This document shows, in pieces, positions 47,064-60,440 of a stretch of 64,000 nt of DNA. The translations under genes were made by a program, and so were the position numbers. Position 1 is the stretch's first letter, and each line of letters starts with the position of its first letter. The stretch spans positions 15,084,217-15,148,216 of the forward strand of contig OX123209.2 in NCBI GenBank assembly GCA_944739405.2. Reading direction: 5' to 3'. The notes beneath the pieces were generated by a model, which made no database searches, had not been told where the DNA came from, and saw only the letters and a program-made list of their open reading frames with translations. The stretch is from Euclidia mi. Its lineage: Eukaryota; Arthropoda; Insecta; Lepidoptera; Erebidae.

Positions 47064-47397
47064 GCTTACGTAAGTATAAGCTAATGAGAACGAAACAAAA
47101 TAAGAATATCTAATGTATCTATTATTTTACCTAAGTAGGCTAAGTAGGCAACACTTTAGAGCTGAGGAACTAAAAGTTGCTTGAAATATGAGATTTATAA
47201 GACAACTATGATAGTTCCAGAATTAATAATTTAATAAGTAGGTAGCTACATAAAAGTTTACCTACTGATGCGGGCGGAAATAACCATGTGACGGTTATGT
47301 GAATATATTAGGAGTATAGCTAGGTGCTATAACTGCCTAGGTATAGCGATATAACGTATAAAACGTAAATGAATCCGACTCGTATGGATAAAAAAAA

Positions 47398-48008
47398 TGG
47401 TTCGGCGATACACCGAAACCGTAGGTAGGTTCTAGGCGACTTGGGAGGGAAATGGACTGTATACAGAGGATAGCGGTTCTTCGCCGCCTAGGAGATGGTT
47501 ACGGGAGAGGTGATTGAGTGGGTATAGGATATTTCAAGGACGGAGGGCACTTACCTTATACAACCTTCTTCGTCTTCAAGTTTATATAAGCCCAGGTGAC
47601 TGAGCATGCTCTTCCTCTGCTCATCAGTATTAAGAGGGCCGTTAATAGCGGCATTGACAAACTTCTCAGCTGACTCTAGAGTCTTGGTCATTGGTTCATT
47701 CACCACATTCTTCCTTGCGCTGGGCATTTGCAGTGTGACTGACTGCTCTATGTTAAAGAAATAACAGAATCGTTTTAGATCCATAAATAAACAACGTGCT
47801 TTTTGAAAGTATTCGGCGTTCTCAGCGAGCGGAATGTTCTGGACTGTCACTCGCGTCGACGATCGCGGCGACGAATCGGGCGAAAGGCAGTGCCTCTTCC
47901 AGGGAGTGGGAGAGAGGGAGACGGAAATATGGTATCGCTCACACTTGTACGTGGAACGATTGATGTTGATGCGATTAGTTATAGATAGGAAGGTAGATGG
48001 CGCTACCA
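47398..48008 (-). repeat. BEL/Pao 5' LTR, chimeric, unit 3
   Basis: Replaced middle at 47574-47814. Confidence 0.85.
47555..47747 (-). other. Exon-like segment in 5' LTR, unit 3
   Basis: Counterpart of 9741-9933. Confidence 0.5.
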
Positions 48009-48032
48009 AGTATAAAATCGGCTTAAAAATAC

Positions 48033-48105
48033 CTACAGCAGCGCCTTCGTCCACAAACTCCAGCATCTCTCCCACTTCAATAGAATTGGAAGTGGGACAC
48101 CATCT
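48033..48105 (-). other. Exon-like segment 2, unit 3
   Basis: Counterpart of 10219-10291. Confidence 0.4.
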
Positions 48106-48175
48106 CTGTAAACAATATATAAAATATTAATAATTGTTCTTGTATATAAATAAAACAATAAATAGATATAGATAT

Positions 48176-48580
48176 ACAAGGTTATTTGTAAAAAACCGTT
48201 AACCTCTTATATTATTGGGTGGCTATATTCATCATTATGAACAACATTTGTTCTGGAATTTTGCGAAATCGCGAAAAAATATCAGCTGTTTCATACAAAG
48301 TTGAACTTTGACCCCGACAAAATATAAGGAACAGCTGATATTTTGTCGGGGCAAAGTTCAACTTTGTATGAAACAGCTGATAATTATGAACAACATTTGT
48401 TCTGGAACTTTTGCGAAATCGCGAAAAAAATATCAGCTGTTTCATATAAAGTTGAACTTTGACCCCGACAAAATATAAGGAACAGCTGATATTTTTTCAC
48501 GATTTCGCAAAAGTTCCAGAACATAATGATGAATATAATCAACCCCTAAGAGGTTAACGGTGTTTAACGAATAACCCTGT
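48176..48580. mobile_element. 405-bp foldback MITE, unit 3
   Basis: Counterpart of 10362-10766. Confidence 0.8.
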
Positions 48581-48675
48581 ATATATTATATATCCTTTTT
48601 GTTCGTTTTCATACTGACCCGAAGTTGGCCTGAGCCACTTCTCTCTAAAACCACCTGGTCTCCCAATATATTGAG

Positions 48676-48786
48676 AGACCCTTGGGGGTGGCTTCAACAG
48701 CCATGGCCATGAGCAACCTCGACCCGGTTTCGGCCTCCTCCGCGAATTCGTAGAAACCAGATTGAGGCATTCCAGAACCAGCCATT
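48676..48786 (-). other. Exon-like segment 1, unit 3
   Basis: Counterpart of 10862-10972, unit 2 version at its end. Confidence 0.4.
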
Positions 48787-49346
48787 CTGTAAACAGTTTT
48801 AGATATAGATTATGGCTTGTAAAACCAATAATAATTATAGCATTGTGATATATAATTATAAACATAACTACCGAAAAATAATATATATATATAAAAATTT
48901 ACATATGACATGACAACAAATAACTCAAAAATCAAATTGAAGAAAAAAATATATTCACAGCCTGTATCACGATAACACAATATGGCCGCCGCCGTGTACA
49001 TGTACACGACCGACCGGCCATTGAAATTGCGTATGTGTGTGTGACGCTCGAGATATACATGGAAAAATTTACATTTATAAAAATATCTCGATATTGTTGC
49101 TTATGACTTGTAATACATTTAGAAATTAGATAAGTTTGCATTCAAAATGATATAAAAACCTCGAATACGTGTAAAGATATTTTGAAAGAAAATTGATGAA
49201 ACAAAATACGATAACTATCGGCCAAAGTGACGCCAAACTTTCGGAGACGAAATTATTACCTATTCTTATGTACTTTGAATATCTCTTTATCTAAACATGT
49301 TATAAACTGAATAAATATCAATATAAAATAGTATTCACTTACCTTG
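48787..49346. other. AT-rich spacer, no gene seen
   Basis: Counterpart of 10973-11532. Confidence 0.5.
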
Positions 49347-49760
49347 TTAGCGGAAATTTGTTGAATAAACCTTTTTTAATTTGGAGCAAAACGCACGACA
49401 CGCGTACCTTCGGTGCAAATTTTCAAAGTGATGTATTGGCGAGATTTTAGGACTAACAAGATGGCGAACCTTTTGCTTTGGTTCATTCGTTAGGTTAATA
49501 GAACACACATTTATCAATCCACACAAAAATATATTTTGTTCATCTGTAGATTTCATGTTATTAAATCTTTTTAATAATTCAGAACGTTTAGTGGCTGAAA
49601 TTCTATCAAAACACTTAAGTCTTTTACACCTACAGTTCTCTCCTGTCTCGTGCGTAGAAACTCTCATTTTTTTCATTACATCACGTATTCTTCCCGTCTT
49701 CTTTCGTTTTTTTGTAGATTTCACTAAATTATGGTTACTGTTTTCATCGCTTCCATTCAT
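49347..49760 (-). pseudogene. DUF7869-associated N-terminal ORF, 137 aa, unit 3
   Basis: Open like unit 1; lacks the extra T of unit 2. Confidence 0.5.
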
Positions 49761-50043
49761 TTTATATCACAAATCCACCGAAACACACTTTACAAACAAA
49801 TAAAACAACCCACGCAATCACAACATAACCTCAAAATTGACAAATGACTGACATTGACAGTTGGACATTCCTTGTTTCGTTCCGTTACACTAAGGACCTT
49901 CCCAGTTTTGCACCTGTACACGATTAAGAAAAACTAGCGATATGAGGGACAGTTGTTGTTTTTACGCTTTTTACTAGACGATACCGAAAAGTACGCGCCA
50001 TAAGCTAAGTGTTGCCATACCTAACATTTATTTGAATATTATG

Positions 50044-51424
50044 TGACATTTCTTGTTTTGCCCCTGTACCCTTCATTATTTGCAAGCGCTGTATTCAGTA
50101 ATAGCTCCATCGCCAATCACTTGGGCCTTTTCGTTGTCTTCCGAAGAGGGGTCGCGTAAGAGAACATTTGGTCTGACAGATCAGCTGTTGATTTCGCATG
50201 ATTATAATCTAGCACAATCTTCGGTTTTATTTTTCTTTTCCTTTTTAAGTTATTCTTCTGAAACTTACGGAGTGCTTAGTAGACAGCAGCAGTACATTCC
50301 GCTAGTCCTTCTACGTCATAATTGTTTTTCCGTCGTCATTTTCTTGAGCTGAGAATTCTCCTGTCTTCAGTTTGGTTTAGACAACTGTTTGAAGTAAACC
50401 TCGTCTGTTTTTTCTAAGTGTGCCTATGAGGTGCGTTTGTCCTGCTAATAGTTTTCGTGCCAGATCCAAACTGGTATACCAATTATCTGTGGAAACCGTA
50501 TGTCCTTTATTTAGATAATCGTCACATAAGGCAAGGTCAACATTAGTCGGTGTAGTATTCACATTATCATAGTTTTTGCCAGCATAAACTTGCACTTTTA
50601 CAATGTATCCTGGTTTTGAGTACAGCTTGAAAAGTTTTATTCCATATTTGTGTCGCTTATTTTTATTGTATTGCCTAAAAATAACGCGGCCACGAAATGG
50701 GATTAGACTTTCGTCAACACACATTTCTTGATTAGGTGTATCATGACATTTAAAATTAGCGTTCAGCATGTCTAATAAATGTCTAACTTTAAACAATCGG
50801 TTGTCCTTATTGTGATTTATTTCGTTATTGGCAAAGTGCAACATACTTAATATGAGTTCAAATCGATTTCGGCTCATAATGGACTTAACAAATTGTTGTT
50901 CAAAACATTTGTTAGTGCTCCAGTACAAAGATAGTTGGGGTAGTTTCACTATCCCCATCCAAATCAAAACGCCAAAGAAGCGTTTAATTTCCTGGCAATC
51001 TGTGGGCATCCATTTCTGCATTCGTTATGATTTTGTTGCACTTTTGTTCAAGGTTTGTAAAGCAAAGCGATTTGTTTCTTCGGCTATGTACTTGAATATA
51101 CTATCAGATACTTACAATGAATAAAATTCTGCTGGTTTAGCTGAACTCATGCTGGATCGCAATGAAAATGTCTTAAGCCCAGAACATTCAGTATATGGAA
51201 TAATGCTTGGTTGCTTACCCAACGGATGGAACCATACTTCTGTATTTCGTGAGGTCGGTAATATGGGAATCTGATCATTTTGACTGTCAGATAAAATCTG
51301 CCATCGATGAAGATTTATGGTCCGTGCGATTGATACTGTATCATCGAGATCAACGTCAAATTCTTGTGGAGTATCACTATTCGATAATGTATTACATTCT
51401 TGATTATACTCTGATAAATCTAAT
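50044..51424 (-). pseudogene. piggyBac transposase B, decayed, unit 3
   Basis: Open core 51021-50377; second-Asp motif reads VSTDNWYTSL here (VSIDNWYTSL elsewhere). Confidence 0.85.
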
Positions 51425-51430
51425 TTGCTT

Positions 51431-51646
51431 TTTTCGTGCGTCGTTTCTTGTGCTCCTGTGTTTGTGCGTTGTCAGCCACGGGCTCTGTAAACCACTGATG
51501 CACCCGTTGGATCTGGAGCGCTAACTTTGGCCTCTTCAGGTCTTGATTAACAACGGCGTTGCAGCATTTTTGCGCTAACCTGCTGAACGCACCGATGTAC
51601 TTTTCGTGCGTGGTTTCTTGTGCTCCTGTGTTTGTGCGTTGTCAGC
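51431..51646. repeat. 46-bp direct repeats, unit 3
   Basis: Copies at 51431-51476 and 51601-51646, as unit 1. Confidence 0.8.
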
Positions 51647-51814
51647 ATAGAGTAAGATTATATATATTAACCGAATAGAGTGCCCTCTGGCAAAATTTTC
51701 GGGGACCCAGTCGAAGCTAACGCTATCTATAACACCGCTCTTGTACTAATCCTTTATGTATATACGTATAGCTATAAGCAGTATAGTATGAAAATGTTAT
51801 TATTTCAGACTAAA

Positions 51815-51920
51815 CATGTTAAACTGCTAAGTCCAAATTTTTGTATGATATTGATGATATTTTCTGCGTATCTCCTCGTCAAAATCTTTACCAAAATAGT
51901 GGACTTAGCAGTTTAACATG
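51815..51920. repeat. 106-nt hairpin, unit 3
   Basis: Counterpart of 14001-14106. Confidence 0.8.
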
Positions 51921-51943
51921 CTTAGCCGGCAATATATATTATC

Positions 51944-53232
51944 TCATATGAATAAAACACAGGTATTCAAACGAAACAATTTATTTATTAATTTTTTGTG
52001 TCGATTTTTATTAAAATAGTTATGTGCGAAGACTTTCATCTCATCATCACCTTCATATGTTAGTTTACCACTTAATATTCTATTTATTGATCTGCACCAG
52101 CTATAAACAATTATATTAATTACACAGTCCTCAAAATACTCTGTTAATTTTTCTTTATGTTTTACACAATCAAAAGGATATGTTACAAATATATCACAAA
52201 ACATTTTTATTGTTTTCCTTAAATTTTCTTTTGGCACATCTCTCTTTAAATGTGATGTAGTTATGTTTTGCACTTCCTGGAAACTTTTATCCAGTTGATA
52301 AGTGGGATAACACAACCACTTTTTTGATCTTTCATATTCTTTTACCCGTATGTATGTCTTTTGTTGATCAGCTTTATTGCCAATCAAGGCACTTCTGCAG
52401 GTTTTACAATTTTTTACAACATTTTTCATGCATTTGGTAAGGACCCAGCCACATACATATGTCCTTTGCCCAGCATCCTGACTTTCATTAAAGTCTTCAG
52501 AAAAATTGTCTTTTAATTGTATTGTTTCTGGTTCTTTGGATGTGGGCGCATTATATTTTTCTTTATGAAAAAATCTAACGTTTGCTAACAATCGTTATTA
52601 TCAGCTTCGCAATTTGCATGGATCGAGTGAGGCGAATTATAATTATTTAATAATAAGGCCTTAAAAGTGCCTTCAAAGGCTACACAACTTGGTGCTACAT
52701 TTCTCGCTCCGAAACTCCTAACATTACCAAAAAAGTTTTCGACTGGATCCTGATTGAAGATTCTCGTTAACATACAGTCAAAAGAATATTTTTGGGATAA
52801 AATTTTCCAGAGAGCTTGCATTCCTTCGATTGTTTTTACAATTTTTTTTACTGATGGTACAGTTTCAATTATAGTGTTTTTTTCAGTAACAAACTTAATA
52901 GAGTTTAACGATTTTAAGGCTTTTTGCCAAAGTTGATGATGGGGTGAAAATCTTTTAACAGGCCCTTTGTGCACTTTTCCATTTGGTACATGAAAAGTGT
53001 TACCATTTAGGCTGTTAAATAGTTTGTCAATTATCAAAACAATTGGAATTAAATCCCTGCATTCCTGTGGTAAATTTCCTCTGGCTGTTAAATGCTCAGT
53101 GGCTACAGCCACACTGTGGCTGAACAGTTGCGTTGCGGCCTTCACGCGCATCTTCTTTATTTTTTCAGGATTAACATGCTCTTCCGTTAATTTCTCTGAT
53201 AATCTCACCCTTATCCACTTCAATAACTTCAA
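51944..53232 (-). pseudogene. P-element-like C-terminal remnant, unit 3
   Basis: Two frames 53232-52585 and 52591-51944 with the common one-base lesion only; SVKKIVKT where unit 1 has SVKKNVKT. Confidence 0.85.
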
Positions 53233-54371
53233 AGGGTTTGGGCCTTTGGCGACTTAATTTGAGCAAATCATACCACTGGTATGGAACTTCCATATGGGTT
53301 TTTAAATTTATGAGCCCCATGTTCTTATCACACTCTAAGTATGAATGTCCTCTGATTAGGTAAGTAATTTTAATTGAATCCAAAATTCTCATAACATGGA
53401 CAACAAAGTGAATAAACCTTACCACAGTGTAGTTTTTATTCTGTCCACCTGCTGAGTCACAAAATATTTCTAAATTCTTGACACGTGGATCCAAATAGTT
53501 TGTTAAATAATGAAATAAAAATGAAATAAAAATGAAACTACTTCGTCGGAACCCTTACGCCCACAAGTCTCAGGGTAAGTGTAAAAGTAGGAGCTAGCAT
53601 CACTCAGCATATGCAAGTTAAATGAGTAAATGGACAACTGTCGTTTATAATACACATCATTAGTAGTTATATTAGGCAAGCTAATATTTTTCTGGTAGTC
53701 CATAGCAATAGCTTATGTAGAAACATCAGTCTTACTTTTAATTCTGGCATTCCTTTTTCTGTCGTAAAAAGTTTGTACCTTTTCTTATGTAGATTGTTGA
53801 GAATTGTTAATCTTTTTAACTCTTCCTGGTTCCCTTCAGCCACCAAAGCCTTAGCTTTAATATTAAACTCATCACAGGCACTACAAGTGTCAGTGCGAGG
53901 GTAACAACATAATTCTCAGGGTAAGCATCCAAATACAACTTATGCAAGATCTTCAGGTAAATATTCTTTTTTGGTGTCTTTCATACTATAGTGGCTTTGC
54001 CTTCCTTTAAATGATTTTATGTGATTACATATTAATTGCTTCCTATTATCAACTCATTTTTTGTGTGAACTACCTTTTCCTCTTTTATCATCTGGTGTCA
54101 TTCCCAATTTTAATAACTTCTGCAAGTGCTCAAGTTTTCCTTTTGTAATACCAAAAATAGACAAAAAATCTTTGTAACATACAGGTACTTCTAATATCTT
54201 ATCGTCTTCCTCTACTATTCTTACTTTATACGTTAAATGATTATGGTGAAAATTTGCATCCATCTCATCCTTTCTACTACGCCTTCTTTTAACCTCTGGT
54301 ACGTCATGAACATTGACATAGCGATCCCTTTGTGTGTTTGACATTTCGAAGCGCGCGGGGCGTGATGTCAT
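53171..54371 (-). pseudogene. DUF7869-family gene, broken, unit 4
   Basis: As unit 2, including the 42-bp deletion, with one T fewer near 53780. Confidence 0.7.
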
Positions 54372-55374
54372 ATGTTTATATAATTTGAATTATTTCGTGA
54401 TTATGTTAACACAAACTGGATATTGTGATTGTTATAGAAAACCAGATAACTAAAGAGCATTTTGATCTATTTATTATACTATAATTGTATTTTGTTTTTA
54501 TTTGACAGGCCTACAAAATGTAACATTCCCGAAACTTTTACTCACCTAATAAAATTATCTTTAATGGTTTTTTTTTCTTTTACTTTTCCACTAAATATTG
54601 TTATTTCCATACAGATAAATAACCGATATATCATCTGATATAAACAAAATAAGCTCCTCCTAAGAAAAATAATATAAAATAGCAGTTTGAAAACTGCCAA
54701 AACATTGTCAAAATCTCAGATCATTGGCAATAATTTTCGACATTCGTTTATCACTATTAACAAAATTACTTACCCTAAGCTGTTTGTTGTTACTTATTTG
54801 GATACATACAACATTCATTTAGTGATAAACACTGAAAACTCACCAGGTTTAGTGGATAAAAACATATTTTTCTATGCAAATATGTAAAATGTCCTAGAAA
54901 TCGACAGTGTTTAGTTGCAAGCACATTTTGGCATGTTTGGGTGAAAATGAGTGATCGTTCTCTATGCTACCACAGAGTAAATAAATAGGGCAATTCAATA
55001 ACGTAGCAAACTATTATATCATAGATACAAAATAAATCTAAAAATCTATCGAGAATGTCTTCCACGATATATTTTATCGCGATCTGAGGCGTATGCATGT
55101 GTGCGTGAATTGCATTGTCACTCGTATGTTTAGTCAAGGATCAGTGTCGTGACGTCACCGCGTAAACTTCGCTCATCTGTCTTGTCAAGGATCCTTGACA
55201 ACGTACAGTATGTTCTGTTTGGCAATATATTGTGATGTTTGAGGTATGTAATAAAAACGAGATTCTTATTTTTATTAGTTTACTTAAATATGGAGTAAAT
55301 AAATATTTATACTTTTATGACTTTATAAATAAAACCAAGGTTACACACAAAATTAATATATTTATATACAGTTA
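54372..55374. other. AT-rich spacer, no gene seen
   Basis: Counterpart of 1117-2120; a private small change near 54563. Confidence 0.5.
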
Positions 55375-55822
55375 TTAAATAACAAATAAAATAAAATAAG
55401 TGTGTGTGTAAATACTAAAAAAAAATGTAGAAAGAAAAAAATACAATTCCTCTAGAGTATGATACTCACGAAAGCACATTCCGAGGCAAAGAAAAACGTC
55501 ACATAAAGAACAGACGACCGTGGTTGTTTTACGCACGTTTTTGGCGGCGCAGCGGACGCACCGACCCCTCTTCACTTTTTCCTGCTTTTTTGACGTGCGT
55601 TCTGCCTGTATGTCCTGTTGCTCTGGGAAGTGTCCCAGAGTAAGGTCCAGCCGGGCAGAACGCACGCCACTGGCACCTTGCCGCGGATTTACTGTCTTGC
55701 CGTAGCGCAAGAAAGTTTCTTGCGCTAACGCGTATCTGAATTGTCTATGTGACATTTTTCTTTGTTGCGAAAGATCAGCATTCGCGCAATGGATGATGTG
55801 GGCGTTCATTATGGACACGTTG

Positions 55823-56000
55823 CACTCTATGCTACCACAGAGTAAATAAATAGGGCAATTCAATAACGTAGCAAACTATTATATCATAGATACAAAATAA
55901 ATTTAAAAATCTATCGAGAATGTCTTCCACGATATATTTTTTTTGCGAAAGATCAGCATTCGCGCAATGGATGATGTGGGCGTTCATTATGGACACATTG
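55823..56000 (-). repeat. Templated insertion in piggyBac A, unit 4
   Basis: Same junctions as unit 2; the first 57-bp block has a private GACACGTTG. Confidence 0.9.
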
Positions 56001-56839
56001 AGGAGGCGCCGAAAACTTTGATGTACCATTTTAGTCCCCTCTTCCTTTCTAAAAGGTACATCGAAAGTTTTTGGTCTTTCAAATCGACGCCTCCCATGTG
56101 TCGGTTGTAGTCATGCACTACAACGAGATTGATAAGTGACAAAGTGGTGACTAGCTTTACATCTTTCCAACAGCCACGTCACCACAATGTACACTTATCA
56201 CCTGCCCCCTGGGTACACGCTTTTCATTGATATCTTTTATAACCTGGAGTGTCCCTACCCGGCGCCGGTGAAGTGTTCCGACTACGTCGGTCATTTTGGA
56301 TTTTAAAAATCGGGCCAGGGACACGGAGTTATAAAAGTTATCCATGAAAAGCGTGTACCCTTTGCCCAAATAGCCCCCCATCAGTGTTAAAACAATTTTT
56401 GCGGTCGAACTTGTGAAGCCAAAATAATAGGTTTTGTCGAAGCTGTTTTACCAGTATAGATGACAGTCTTCAGACAGTAGCCAGTTACCGCCTCGCAAAG
56501 TTCGTACGTCTTCATGCCGAATCGTGCTGCTTTGGATCGGATGCACTGCACCCAACTCAAGCGCCCTTTCCAAAGCAGCAACGACTCGTCAATAGACAGT
56601 TCTATGCAAGGCGTGTAAATGGCTTGAAATTCTGAATTTAGGTGTGCCAAAACAGAATTTATTTTGAATAGTTTTCGTTCCTCCCTGTTCATGGCTGGAG
56701 ACAAGAAGTCATTGTCGGCAAAGTGCAGGAATTTCATGAGCAGCCAAAAACCGTTGTAGTGACAGGAGGCTACGGAACCTCGGCATGCTCAAGATGCCCG
56801 TAGACCAGTACTCATCGATACGGCTCGTGACACAGATAT

Positions 56840-56876
56840 GCTTATGGGTATAATGAAAATCATTATACCCATAAGC
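56840..56876. repeat. 17-bp palindrome in piggyBac A, unit 4
   Basis: Identical to 3453-3489. Confidence 0.9.
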
Positions 56877-57413
56877 CGGAAAATTTCGTCAGTGGTCGTT
56901 TCCACCCACCCGTTCAGCCGCGATGACGGAGTCAGGGTATCTGTCTCAACAGCCGTATCGATGGTACGTTGAGCATACTTATTGGTTTCGCCCACAATCA
57001 TGTCCATGATGGGCAGGTCCCAAATTTGAGTAAACAGGTCCAATGGACCCGTTCCCTCAATTTTGGGACCTGCCTCCTCGCGAAATGCTGACTTTTCGCC
57101 GCAGAATGTGGTGAAATCATCACCCCAGAGGAATTCCTCGTTTTGAGCCGCCCTTTCGTCTTCTTCGTCGTCTTCTTCTTCTCCCTGCAGAAGTTGCTGC
57201 AGCTCTTCGAGAGTGAGGTTCTCCCCTTCATCAACCTCACTGCTAGAGTCACCCAGCACCGCTTCTGCAGGGGACGACTCGAAGAACTGCTCGTTATCCT
57301 ATAAAAACAGAAATGTTCCAACACCCAAAGCGCAAACAAAAGAACATGCATCACCTGTGTAGCGATAAAAAAGGAATGCCCTAAAATGTTGCAATGGTTA
57401 TGAGCCGTTAAAA

Positions 57414-57727
57414 ATTAGGTACCTATGTTTCGTAAATAATAATTTTAAATAAATTATAAAACCAACACCAATCATGCCCCACGCAAGATATTGTTAGTTA
57501 CACAGTTCAATTTAGATACATGCAAGCAGGCCCTTATTCATCCGACTATAATAGTAAGAAATTTCCATAAAGTTCCAGTAGTTGTGGATCATGAAGAAAT
57601 TAGGTACCTACGGTTCGTAATTATTAATTTAAAAGGTACAAAAAACTAACACCAGTCATGCAGCACGCAAGATATTGTCAGTGGCAGAATAGTAAAATAA
57701 TAATAGTTAAATTCAAGCAGACTCTTT
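57414..57727. repeat. Imperfect tandem duplication, unit 4
   Basis: Counterpart of 4801-5115. Confidence 0.65.
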
Positions 57728-57871
57728 CTCTATTATGAATCGAAATTTATATACACACTGACCATCATCAGCGGCGTAAGTGGCACATGGGTTCAGATCT
57801 CAGTTGCAGCCTGCAAATAATAGCTACGTAATAAACTAAATACTTAAATTTTATAAAAAATAAATTCATAC

Positions 57872-57925
57872 GCTATCGGCCATGTTGGGCGTGAATGACG
57901 CCTCGCCAGACGCAGTTGCCGAAGT
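57872..57925 (-). other. 54-nt exon-like segment, unit 4
   Basis: Counterpart of 5260-5313. Confidence 0.45.
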
Positions 57926-57971
57926 CTGAAAATAGATTTTTGTAAGAATTACTAATGTAAAACAAAATTAT

Positions 57972-60221
57972 TGGTTCGGCGATACACCGAAACCGTAGGT
58001 AGGTTCTAGGCGACTTGGGAGGGAAATGGACTGTATACAGAGGATAGCGGTTCTTCGCCGCCCAGGAGATGGTTACGGGAGAGGTGATTGAGTGGGTATA
58101 GGATATTTCAAGGATGGAGGGCACTTACCTTATCCCTTCGTCAGGCGCCGCCATTTTGATCATTTACGCAGATCTGGCGCGCTCCCGCTCCGGGAGAGTT
58201 AATAAAATAGTAAATATGGCGGAAGCCATTTTGCAAACTATACCACCTCTGGCATAGCCTAGGAATGACAATTTAAACTAGTCTTCGATGTTTAGAAAAA
58301 CTTAAATTTTACTGCTTTTCTGTATTACATGTGTAATAAAATAAAGCATTACAGATTTTTGATTAAGTACACTATCATATTGCATACGGTAAATATGTAT
58401 AAAGTGTGAAATTAAAACAATATCGTAACGTAAAGATAGGGTCATGGCATTTTTTCCATTTTTCGATACATAATCTACCATCATTCATAAATTATACTTT
58501 TTCTCGTTAATATTTGTGTTTTATTTACAAAACTATACCATAATTTAAAACATACAGTCATAAAATCACTTTACTCCATACATTTTTTTAGCAGTAGGAA
58601 CATTAATATATGTAGGCCTTATCAGGCGCCGTCCCGCCGGTGTTATGAAGTGTCTCATGTTTCAAGATTTGTTCTGAGAGAGATGTGGCTCAAGTGGCTC
58701 ATGTTTTTTGTTTATTCGTAAGTTCAGTTCATATAGTAAGCCTATAAAAAAAATTACATTCGTAAAGTAATAAATTTGGCAGCTTGAGACATAAACATAA
58801 ACCTCTCGAAAAACGACTCTAAATAGGTACTCATAATTAATGACCTGTAAAACAATTTCAGATTATCTTTTTTTAATACTAATAACATTTTCTAAAACTA
58901 GATTTATTATACTAAAGTTACGTTACAAAATTAAAACGTGTTAGCAAACAAAAATAATTGAGAATTTATAAATAAAACGTGTGGGATTTGTCCCGGAGCG
59001 GGACAAATGCCAGACCGACATTTGTAACGCTCCGGGACATTCAGACATCATTTAAAGCAATATAGATGATTTTTAGTTATTTTTTATGTTATCTTATGTT
59101 AATTTTTAGTAATAATGGCAATATAAAATGCTCCGAAATAATCCACACTAATGTAGCAGTGAACAAAGTGTCTGTCTGGCATTTGTCCCGCTCCGGGAGG
59201 TCACAATGCCGGCAGTAATTTTATCACAAATTTCGCTAAATATTGATTTACTTGGATGAATCTAAAGTAAGAAATATGTTAACAGTTATACAATAATTAG
59301 ATTTTCACAATCTTTTACACAAAAGTATTTTAAATAGCCAAAAAGAAATAGCTTTTTTGGCGGGACTAACACGATTGCAAAGCGGGAGTGGTTCACGAAA
59401 TAAGCATTTTTTTGTTAAAAAGCCTTGAACCCACACAGAAAATTACTTATATGAAGTATATTACTTACCCACCCATCCTTTCCTAATGAAATTTTGGCCG
59501 AAACACAACAAAATATACTTAAAATTCATAAAATACGCGGACGTTCGTTGTAAACAAACACTAGCACACGGAACACTGCAGGAACAATAAACATTCATGG
59601 AATTATATGCCTTGTTGAGTTTCTGTTGGACTGTATTTATATCTTTTTTCGTCAGTATATGTTAAAGCAGTGCGAAATGCATATTAGGCGCCTAAATCCA
59701 CGTTTTTAAAAACACTTAGCGAATCTCCCGGAGCGGGACGGTGCCACATGCGCCAAATAATTTGCTCTCCCGGAGCGGGAGTGTGCCAGATACTCGCTAA
59801 TTTCAAAAATGGCGGATGCCAGATAATCTAATTGTCTATTTTTCCCGGAGCGGGAATACGCCACACGAAGGGATATACAACCTTCTTCGTTTCCGAAGGG
59901 CAGTCTCCTGGTGGTTTCGTGATGCAGCTGCTTGTTTTCACTTCACTTCACCGTCACTCCCACTTGCGAGCGGTTTATATATGTGGTAATAATCACATAC
60001 AGCGATGCGGCGCAATACGAACGAGACGGCGTTCTCAGCGAGCGGAATGTTCTGGACTGTCACTCGCGTCGACGATCGCGGCGACGAATCGGGCGAAAGG
60101 CAGTGCCTCTTCCAGGGAGTGGGAGAGAGGGAGACGGAAATATGGTATCGCTCACACTTGTACATGGAACGATTGATGTTGATGCGATTAGTTATAGATA
60201 GGAAGGTAGATGGCGCTACCA
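57972..60221 (-). repeat. BEL/Pao 3' LTR interrupted by TA element, unit 4
   Basis: LTR parts 57972-58132 and 59876-60221 match unit 2, including the 7-bp variant. Confidence 0.9.
58133..59873. mobile_element. TA-flanked non-autonomous DNA element, 1741 bp
   Basis: Ends TCCCTTCGT and its inverse, with TA at 58131-58132 and 59874-59875; other LTRs show a single TA. No ORF above 60 codons. It carries at least six copies of TCCCGGAGCGGGA in both orientations: 58183-58195, 58991-59003, 59186-59198, 59726-59738, 59768-59780 and 59843-59855. A seventh, partial copy is at about 59029. Most are followed by a TGCCA or CGCCA. TA duplication suggests a Tc1/mariner-like mechanism, but the family is not recognised. 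Confidence 0.85.
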
Positions 60222-60440
60222 TATCCCCCCGGCCCTAAAGGGTTGCCTTTAAAAAATAAAAATAGAATTGAACTTAGCTATGTTGGGTGTACTACCGCAT
60301 AACCCATCAATAGGCTAAGACAGCGATATGACAATTAAATTAATCTAAATTAACTTTAGCGAAAACTACAAACGCAATAATAGCGAAAACTACTAACTAA
60401 ATACTTAAACTAAGAGGTAGGTCCAACTTCAGGCTAGATC

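Larger units (their letters stand above)
39672..48008 (-). mobile_element. BEL/Pao retrotransposon with Harbinger inside, unit 3
   Basis: As unit 2. The left LTR resembles that of unit 1 but has a private 22-bp deletion. Confidence 0.9.
33815..53298. repeat. Tandem composite unit, copy 3 (19,484 bp)
   Basis: Collinear with copy 2, with a hAT remnant at 34221-35302 added and without the deletions shared by copies 2 and 4. It holds the only Harbinger transposase without a frameshift. Confidence 0.95.
55375..57298 (-). pseudogene. piggyBac transposase A, broken, unit 4
   Basis: Same length and lesions as unit 2, including the 47-bp deletion and the GDSSSEV variant (GESSSEV in units 1 and 3). 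Confidence 0.9.
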
